From NCBI GenBank assembly GCA_903831265.1, contig CAIKXD010000233.1:1-36975 (forward strand): 36,975 nt of DNA. Reading direction: 5' to 3'. Shown here in pieces: positions 31,311 to 36,975 of the stretch (the stretch's first letter is position 1; each line of letters opens with the position of its first letter). The translations under genes and the position numbers were made by a program. The notes under the pieces are model-generated. The model was not told the origin of the DNA. It saw only the letters and a list, made by a program, of their open reading frames with translations, and ran no database searches. This stretch comes from an uncultured Bacteroidota bacterium (GTDB lineage: Bacteria > Bacteroidota > Bacteroidia > UBA4408).

Positions 31311-31432
31311 GAATTGAGAATACCTATATTTCCAGATGAATCGTCAAGGCAAATCGTAAATTGTCATTCAAAATAAGTGAGTCACTGTGCTTCGATATAG
31401 ATAGGAAGTTCCTTTAAGTTTTGTGAACTAGT

Positions 31433-31798
31433 TTACTTTATATCATTAACAATAGCTTCAATTTCATCAAATAACTTCTTTTCAGATGGCTTAATTTCTC
31501 CATCGGCTATTATAATTTGATATAAGTTTTGCAACAAATTTAATCCCTTTTGTTTATCTGCTAAATGTTTGTGGGCGATAATTTGAATAGCTTCTAACCT
31601 TTGTTCTGGCGGTATTGATTTATATTTTTTAAACACCACACCAACCAATAATTCACTACCAGAATTATTAAAATGCTCTAACTCCATTTTATCGAAAAGT
31701 ACTTCTATTTCTTCTAAACTAAGTTCATTATCGACATTAGCAATGCATAAATAAATAAACAAAACATACTCGCTATAGCTAAAATTACTTAATGGCAT
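31433..31798 (-). CDS. TerB-like acidic helical protein
   Basis: 121 residues, soluble, helical, acidic. Two related acidic turns resemble the TerB fold: 'IANVDNELSLEE' near residues 19-30 and 'IIADGEIKPSEKKLFDEI' near residues 96-113. TerB domains were named from tellurite-resistance operons and bind divalent metal; no other ter gene is here, so no such role is implied. Small single gene upstream of nothing on its strand; it lies 54 bases downstream of the ABC exporter stop and could be read from the same transcript. Confidence 0.7.
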   Translation of the reverse strand: MPLSNFSYSEYVLFIYLCIANVDNELSLEEIEVLFDKMELEHFNNSGSELLVGVVFKKYKSIPPEQRLEAIQIIAHKHLADKQKGLNLLQNLYQIIIADGEIKPSEKKLFDEIEAIVNDIK

Positions 31799-31852
31799 AC
31801 CTTATTTTTTTACTAAGATAATCGTTTTAAAGGTTGCTGCAAGTTAAAAATG

Positions 31853-33601
31853 CTAAACACTTTTTCTTTCGCCTATTTGCTGGCGCCACATAGCAAAATA
31901 CAGTCCTTTAAGTTGCAGTAATTCTTCATGACTGCCGCTTTCAACTATGCTTCCTTTTTCGAGTACAATAATTTTATTAGCATGCATAATGGTAGAAAGG
32001 CGGTGGGCAATTAATACAGTAATGTGCTCTTTATTGGCACTCACATCTCTTATTGTTCTGCTAATTTCTTCTTCGGTAATGGAGTCAAGTGCCGATGTGG
32101 CCTCATCAAATACGATCACATCGGGTTTTCTTAATAAGGCTCTTGCAATGGAAAGTCTTTGTTTTTCGCCACCCGAAACTTTAACACCACCTTCGCCAAT
32201 AATTGTATCTAAACCTTTATCGGCACGCTTTAGTAAATTTTGTGCCGCCGCTTTTTCTAATACATCATAACATTCTTTATCGCTTGCTTCAGGCTTAACA
32301 AACAATAAATTTTCTCTGATGGTTCCCGAAAACAACTGTGTATCCTGTGTTACAAAGCCAATATGTTCTCTTAACTGATCAAAATCAATCGCTTCATTTG
32401 GATGATTATTATATAATATGTTACCGCTTTTTGGTGTGTACAATCCTACTAATAATTTAACTAGCGTAGTTTTTCCACTGCCAGATGGACCAACAAAAGC
32501 AACTGTTTCGCCTTTATTTACTATAAAATTTATTGCAGTAAGTGCATCTGTTGAAGAGCTTAAATGTTTAAAAGAAACGGCTTTAAATTCTAAACTATTT
32601 AATTTTTCAATTTTTACTGGTGAAGCAGGTTTTACTTCTACCGGCATATCAATAATTTCTTTAAAATTGGCTAAAGAAACTTCTGTTTCGCGATAAATGT
32701 TGATGATGTTGCCCAACTCTTGCAATGGCCCAAAAATAAAAAACGAATAAATAAACAAGGAGAAAAATTCGCCCACAGAAATTTTCTGTGCATATATTAA
32801 ATAAAGCATCATAAATAAAATAGCATTCCTTAAAAGGTTCACAAAAGTGCCTTGTACAAAGCTTAAGCTCCTAATGTAACGTACTTTTTTAAGTTCTAAT
32901 TTTAATATTTTTTCAGTGGTATTGTTTAATCTTAAAATTTCTTGTTGAGATAAACCCATACTTTTAACGAGTTCAATATTTCTTAATGATTCTGTTGTAG
33001 ATCCTGCCAAAGCTGTTGTTTCGCCTACAATTTTTTTCTGTATGATTTTTATGCGTTTACTTAAAACAGAGCTTAAAATTCCTAAAACAGGGATGGTTAA
33101 AAAATACACTGGCGCAATGACCCAATAAACATTAATGGCATATACTACCACAAATATAATTCCCACAATAGAGGTAAATAAAACATTTACCATTGCTGTA
33201 ATTAATTTTTCAACATCAGTTCTCACTTTTTGTAATTTACCTAAAGTTTCACCGCTTCTTTGATCTTCAAAAACAGTATAAGGTAACTGTAATGAATGCT
33301 TTAAACCATCTGAATAAATTTGAGCTCCTAAGCGTTGCACAATTACATTTACATAGTAATCTTGAAAGTTTTTTGCGATTCTAGAAATCATGGCAACACC
33401 CATGGCAGCCAAAATAAGCATGCCTGCTCCTTCAATAAATTCATCGTGCGTTTTAGTTTCAAATTTGGTAACATATTCATCAATTATTTTTCTAAAAATC
33501 CATGGATCTAATAAAGAAAATATTTGGTTGATGGATGCCAAAAATAAAGCCAGTGCTAATAACTGCCAATATTTTTTAAGATAACCGTATAAAATAGTCA
33601 T
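31853..33601 (-). CDS. ABC exporter, fused permease-ATPase (MsbA-like)
   Basis: 582 residues, a half-transporter with six transmembrane helices (to about residue 310) and an ATPase. Nucleotide-binding motifs: Walker A 'GPSGSGKTTL', Q-loop 'GFVTQDTQLFSG', signature 'VSGGEKQR', Walker B 'VIVFDEATSALDS' and H-loop 'IAHRLST', all intact. It should form a homodimer exporting a lipid, drug or peptide; the lipid flippase MsbA type is one option, but the substrate is open. It has its own -7 box 21 bases upstream. Confidence 0.92.
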   Translation of the reverse strand: MTILYGYLKKYWQLLALALFLASINQIFSLLDPWIFRKIIDEYVTKFETKTHDEFIEGAGMLILAAMGVAMISRIAKNFQDYYVNVIVQRLGAQIYSDGLKHSLQLPYTVFEDQRSGETLGKLQKVRTDVEKLITAMVNVLFTSIVGIIFVVVYAINVYWVIAPVYFLTIPVLGILSSVLSKRIKIIQKKIVGETTALAGSTTESLRNIELVKSMGLSQQEILRLNNTTEKILKLELKKVRYIRSLSFVQGTFVNLLRNAILFMMLYLIYAQKISVGEFFSLFIYSFFIFGPLQELGNIINIYRETEVSLANFKEIIDMPVEVKPASPVKIEKLNSLEFKAVSFKHLSSSTDALTAINFIVNKGETVAFVGPSGSGKTTLVKLLVGLYTPKSGNILYNNHPNEAIDFDQLREHIGFVTQDTQLFSGTIRENLLFVKPEASDKECYDVLEKAAAQNLLKRADKGLDTIIGEGGVKVSGGEKQRLSIARALLRKPDVIVFDEATSALDSITEEEISRTIRDVSANKEHITVLIAHRLSTIMHANKIIVLEKGSIVESGSHEELLQLKGLYFAMWRQQIGERKSV

Positions 33602-33621
33602 AGCTTTTTTTTAAGAGTCGG

Positions 33622-33629
33622 CAAAAGTA
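33622..33629 (-). promoter_or_regulatory. -7 box TACTTTTG before ABC exporter
   Basis: An exact TAnnTTTG match on the minus strand, 20 bases before the ATG at 33601. No -33 TTG at normal spacing. Confidence 0.5.
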
Positions 33630-33700
33630 GCAATTAATAAGAGCAACATTGATTAACTAGTATTAAAAAAAAGCCAATTTTGAAAGGCAGAAATAACAAA

Positions 33701-34342
33701 TTAAATACCAATAGGCTTAATAATTTCACCTATTTCTCTTAGCATCATAGCAGTGGCTCCCCAAATGGTGTGTTGGCCAATTACAAAAGCAGGTACTGTG
33801 AGATACATGCCCGATGATGCTTCTATTTTTTTTATTTTTATCAATGCTGGATTATTTATAGCGTGGATAGGAAATTTTACAATAGATTTTACTTCTCTTT
33901 GATTTAAAATTAATTTGGGGAAGTTACTTACAAAACCTAAATAAGGTTGTACAAAAAAATTACTCACAGGAATATATAAGGGAGATAAAGCAGTTATAAG
34001 TTCAATACTATCTTCGTTTAGCCCAACCTCTTCATAGGTTTCGCGATAAGCGGTCATTAAAAGATTTTCATCTAGTTCTTCTTTTTTTCCTCCCGGAAAA
34101 CTAATTTGTCCGCTATGTTTACCATTATATTCATGACGCTGTGTGAGCAATAAATTAATATTATTTTCCTCTTGAAATAACAATGCAAAAACTGCACTTT
34201 TTTTATAACTTTTAATATTATCTAAATAGTTAGGTGATATTGTTCTTCCTTCTGGCAGCATTGTTTTATGCGCCTCAATTCCTGGCAAATTATGCTTAAC
34301 TTGTAATTTAATAGCTTCAGCAAGAGTAAATAAATTATTCAT
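33701..34342 (-). CDS. CoA pyrophosphatase-type Nudix hydrolase
   Basis: 213 residues. The Nudix box is of the NudL/CoA-diphosphatase form: G85, then D91 (in place of the canonical Glu), then eight residues to R100-E-T-Y-E-E-V-G. 'LLLTQRHEYNGKHSGQISFPGG' (broken here: LLTQR, HSGQISFPGG) is the CoA-pyrophosphatase signature. It probably hydrolyses CoA and related thioesters to 3',5'-ADP and 4'-phosphopantetheine. I chose the ATG at 34342; the upstream frame to 34405 would overlap the transporter gene. It is last in the wecB - transporter - Nudix run, 16 bases after the transporter stop. Confidence 0.85.
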   Translation of the reverse strand: MNNLFTLAEAIKLQVKHNLPGIEAHKTMLPEGRTISPNYLDNIKSYKKSAVFALLFQEENNINLLLTQRHEYNGKHSGQISFPGGKKEELDENLLMTAYRETYEEVGLNEDSIELITALSPLYIPVSNFFVQPYLGFVSNFPKLILNQREVKSIVKFPIHAINNPALIKIKKIEASSGMYLTVPAFVIGQHTIWGATAMMLREIGEIIKPIGI

Positions 34343-34358
34343 TCTATTGCACCAAAAA

Positions 34359-35822
34359 TTAATATTTAAAAATATCAGAAGAAAAAAAGTAACACATGCA
34401 TGCAATCAAAACAATTCCTACAATGTTTACCCAAAAACCAATACGGTACATATCTTTTACTTTAATTAAACCACTTCCGTAAACAATGGTATTTGGGGCT
34501 GTGGCCACTGGTAACATAAAACCAAGCGATGCCGCTAAGGTAGCAGGTATCATTAAACTTAAAGCAGGAATTTGCAAAGAAACCGATAAGGCTAATAAAA
34601 TGGGTAAGGCCAATTGAATACTAGCCACGTTTGATGCAAATTCGCTAATAAAGGTTATTAAAATACAGATACCAAATATAATTAATAATATATGTTTTGT
34701 ATCAAGCGCATGCAATCCTTGCGCCAACATTTGGCTTAAGCCAGAGAGTTCAAAGCCTTTAGCCAAAGCAAAGCCGCTTCCAAATAGTAACATAATTCCT
34801 AATGGAAGTTTTTTACAATCTTCCCACGACAATAAGGTTGTTCCTTTTTGATTTGTAGCAGGTATAAAAAATAAAAGTGTGGCCATTAATATAGCCACGG
34901 TGCTATCTTGAACAAATTCTTTATGTTCAAATAAATTACTCCAACCCTTAAATTTAAAATTGCCAATAACAAGGTCACTGCGCGAGAACCATAAAAAAGC
35001 AGTTATCATAAAAATCAATCCTACAATTTTTTCATCTCGGGTGAGTGATCCAATTTTTTTGTACTGATCAATAAAATAAGTTTGCTGCACTTCTATTTTT
35101 ATTTTTTGAAGTTTAAAATGTTTTACGATTACAAAGTAGGTAACTAAACCTAGCAGCAAAGCAATTGGAAACGCTAATAAAAACCAGGTTGAAAACACCA
35201 AGTTGTTTTGATTGATAAAATTAGTATTATAAAAGCTATAAAAAATCATGTTAGTGGGTGTACCAACCAATGTTGCCATTCCACCAATAGAAGCAGCATA
35301 AGCTAAACCTATCATTAATGAACCTCCAATAGCTTGGTAATGCAAATCGTTTTCTTTAAATTTTAATACGATGGCTGTTACCGCTGCATATAGCATCATC
35401 ACCGTGGCGGTATTGCTCATCCACATGCTAATAAAAAATGCAACCAACATAATTCCACCTAAAATATTTTTTGGACTATTACCTACTTTTGAAAGAATAT
35501 ATAATGCTAGGCGGCTGTGTAAATTACTTTTTTCTAGCGCATAACTTAACATAAATCCACCCATAAATAAAAATATTACCTGATCCATATACTGCGATGC
35601 TACTGTTTTTGCATCGGTAATACCTAACAGCGGAATAAGTAAAAATGGCAATAAACTTGTAATAGGTAATTCTACAGCTTCAATTAGCCACCATGTGGCC
35701 ACCCACACAGCAATAGCAGCCATTTTTCCTTCTTGTATATGATTTGAAAATGAAAATAAAAAATATGTAACGCAAAATAAAAGCGGCCCCAAAGCAATTT
35801 TAAAATATTTATGGAGCACCAT
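34359..35822 (-). CDS. DASS-family sodium:dicarboxylate symporter
   Basis: 487 residues with about eleven to twelve hydrophobic helices. The two Ser-Asn-Thr-type sites of the divalent anion:Na+ symporter family are visible: 'WMSNTATVMM' in the first half and 'EFASNVASIQLALPI' in the second. 'GTPTNMIFY' and 'ATLAASLGFMLPVATAPNTIVYGSG' (core LPVATAPNTIVY) follow the family pattern. It should import a C4-dicarboxylate or a similar anion with sodium. The gap to wecB is 3 bases, so these are co-transcribed. Confidence 0.9.
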   Translation of the reverse strand: MVLHKYFKIALGPLLFCVTYFLFSFSNHIQEGKMAAIAVWVATWWLIEAVELPITSLLPFLLIPLLGITDAKTVASQYMDQVIFLFMGGFMLSYALEKSNLHSRLALYILSKVGNSPKNILGGIMLVAFFISMWMSNTATVMMLYAAVTAIVLKFKENDLHYQAIGGSLMIGLAYAASIGGMATLVGTPTNMIFYSFYNTNFINQNNLVFSTWFLLAFPIALLLGLVTYFVIVKHFKLQKIKIEVQQTYFIDQYKKIGSLTRDEKIVGLIFMITAFLWFSRSDLVIGNFKFKGWSNLFEHKEFVQDSTVAILMATLLFFIPATNQKGTTLLSWEDCKKLPLGIMLLFGSGFALAKGFELSGLSQMLAQGLHALDTKHILLIIFGICILITFISEFASNVASIQLALPILLALSVSLQIPALSLMIPATLAASLGFMLPVATAPNTIVYGSGLIKVKDMYRIGFWVNIVGIVLIACMCYFFSSDIFKY

Positions 35823-35825
35823 TTT

Positions 35826-36926
35826 TTAGGCTAAAATTTTATGGAGTGTTTCAATAATTCTTGTAGTGGCTTTTCCATCCCAAAGCGGTGGAATATTTCC
35901 TAATTTATATTCTCCTTTTATTATTTGATTTACTTTTTTTGTAATAATATCAAGGTCAAAAGGAACTAACTCATTTGAGCCAGTAGTTACAGTGATAGGC
36001 CTTTCTGTATTGGGTCTTAGCGTTAAGCACGGCACTTGTAAAAATGTTGATTCTTCTTGTATTCCGCCACTATCGGTTAAAATTAATTTAGCCTCCTTAA
36101 CAAGTTTTTGAAATGAAAAATAATCTAATGGTTCGGTTAATATTAAATTTTTATTGCTTTTAAAATTATCGCTCAAGTTAAAAGCATCAATATTTTTTAA
36201 GGTGCGAGGATGAATAGGAAAAACAATTTTTAAATCATCGCTTACATTATTAATTAATGTCGAAAGTTTTTTTAAACCATCAACATCATCAACCGTGGCA
36301 GGGCGATGCATAGTCATTAAAATAAAATTTTTAGAACTTACACCTAATGTTGTTAGTATATCGGCAGCATCTATTTCTTTTCGAAAAGCAACCAAGGTAT
36401 CAATCATGGTATTACCCACAAAAAATACATTTTCTTTATTCCTATTTTCAGCTATTAAATTGTCGTAGCCACTTTGTTCTGTAACAAAAAAGTAATCGGT
36501 TATTGCATCGGTTAAAACCCTGTTATGTTCTTCGGGCATGGTCTTATCGTTGCTTCTTAAACCACTCTCTAAATGGGCAATTTTTACACCCATTTTATTG
36601 GCTGTAAGCGCAGCTGCAAAAGTTGAATTTACATCACCAACAACAATAATTAAATCAGGTTTTTGGGTATTTATTTGGTTTTCTAATTTAACCATAATTT
36701 CTGCCATTTGGGTATTGGCCGAAGCTGGTTTTACATTAAAAAAAACATCAGGTATTAAATTAAATTGTTCAAAAAAAACATCAGCCATTTTAGTATCAAA
36801 ATGCTGACCAGTATGTGCAATTTTAATATTTAAACTAGCACTATTTAAGGCTTCTCTTTTAAATTGGGTAACCTTTATAAAGTTAGGCCTTGTTCCTACT
36901 ATAATTAATACTTCTTTCTTTACCAT
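35826..36926 (-). CDS. wecB: UDP-N-acetylglucosamine 2-epimerase (non-hydrolysing)
   Basis: 366 residues, standard length. Interconverts UDP-GlcNAc and UDP-ManNAc for surface polysaccharide synthesis, in the cytoplasm. Typical parts: 'IIVGTRPNFIKV', 'HTGQHFD', 'VVGDVNSTFAAALTA', 'HLESGLRSNDKTMPEEHNR', 'MTMHRPATVDD', 'FPIHPRTLKNI', 'LTDSGGIQEESTFLQVPCLTLRPNTERP' (split: TDSGGIQEES, TLRPNTERP). It starts the wecB - transporter - Nudix transcript. No other polysaccharide genes are visible inside the window, although the cluster may continue beyond the right edge. Confidence 0.94.
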   Translation of the reverse strand: MVKKEVLIIVGTRPNFIKVTQFKREALNSASLNIKIAHTGQHFDTKMADVFFEQFNLIPDVFFNVKPASANTQMAEIMVKLENQINTQKPDLIIVVGDVNSTFAAALTANKMGVKIAHLESGLRSNDKTMPEEHNRVLTDAITDYFFVTEQSGYDNLIAENRNKENVFFVGNTMIDTLVAFRKEIDAADILTTLGVSSKNFILMTMHRPATVDDVDGLKKLSTLINNVSDDLKIVFPIHPRTLKNIDAFNLSDNFKSNKNLILTEPLDYFSFQKLVKEAKLILTDSGGIQEESTFLQVPCLTLRPNTERPITVTTGSNELVPFDLDIITKKVNQIIKGEYKLGNIPPLWDGKATTRIIETLHKILA

Positions 36927-36975
36927 AGTGTAAAAATAATGTTTAATGGGTAAATGTAAATATTTTGCGGATTAA

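Noticed and set aside
31311-31432. Small palindromes (e.g. GTGAGTCAC) after the sterol desaturase gene
   Set aside because: Short, isolated and not followed by a T-run; no support as terminator or operator.
1-36975. CRISPR arrays, tRNA/rRNA genes, phage modules, known defence systems
   Set aside because: No regular spaced repeats, cloverleaf sequence, rRNA-like block, capsid/terminase or restriction/toxin-antitoxin genes were seen. The S74 domain is phage-like but sits in a signal-peptide protein with collagen repeats, not in a prophage.

Overview
The window is low-GC DNA from a member of the Bacteroidota, most likely an environmental Chitinophagales- or Sphingobacteriales-like lineage. I cannot name the genus. 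Four things support this. Three secreted proteins end in a type IX secretion (T9SS) sorting domain with the IYPNP-type entry motif. Several families are typical of the phylum: IPExxxVDY, DUF2141, DUF2490, DUF3817 and the 'INYQAVARD' secreted N-domain. Many genes carry the phylum-specific -7 promoter box TAnnTTTG just before the start codon. Lipoprotein signals end in SSC, TAC or ASC. I saw no rRNA, tRNA, CRISPR array, prophage or replication origin.

Layout. (1) 1-1.4 kb is mobile: an IS4-type element with a full transposase, next to the first codons of what looks like a second, IS3-like transposase running off the left edge. (2) 1.6-3.3 kb holds small envelope genes on the + strand: a DUF2141 protein, a DUF3817 membrane protein and three tandem paralogous cysteine-rich mini-lipoproteins. 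(3) 3.3-7.8 kb, on the - strand, holds an NtrC-like regulator without a DNA-binding domain plus an exopolyphosphatase, then a NatA/NatB-like ABC pair. (4) 7.9-11.4 kb, + strand: IPExxxVDY protein, pyruvate kinase, a secreted hypothetical and a UbiA-like membrane protein. (5) 11.5-17.7 kb, + strand, is a surface/secretion island: a minimal T9SS cargo, a collagen-like protein with an S74 auto-processing chaperone domain, a strong terminator, a T9SS subtilase, an outer-membrane-type protein and an S41 lipoprotein protease. (6) 17.8-20.5 kb, - strand: DUF2490, fabG and accA (fatty acid synthesis). (7) 20.6-24.3 kb: a membrane-anchored VOC protein, a gap with a terminator-like hairpin, an internally duplicated hypothetical with a universal stress protein, a pirin, and a secreted protein made of three 40-residue Trp repeats. 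(8) 24.4-28.5 kb, + strand: a second T9SS subtilase and an acyl-CoA hydrolase/CoA-transferase. (9) 28.6-36.9 kb, mostly - strand: smpB with an acyltransferase, a divergent sterol-desaturase-family enzyme, a TerB-like protein, an ABC exporter, and the run wecB - DASS transporter - CoA-type Nudix.

Most of this is ordinary Bacteroidota core and envelope content. The best candidates for something undescribed are the triple Cys-rich lipoprotein cluster, the collagen/S74 protein with its small T9SS partner, the exact 40-residue Trp-repeat protein, the two-fold repeat protein coupled to a universal stress protein, and the possible transcript ending at the hairpin near 21.4 kb. None of these is shown to be a system. 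They are leads that need homology searches and RNA data. Starts were moved inward from the longest reading frame wherever a signal peptide, family length or a -7 box overlapping the upstream codon argued for it.
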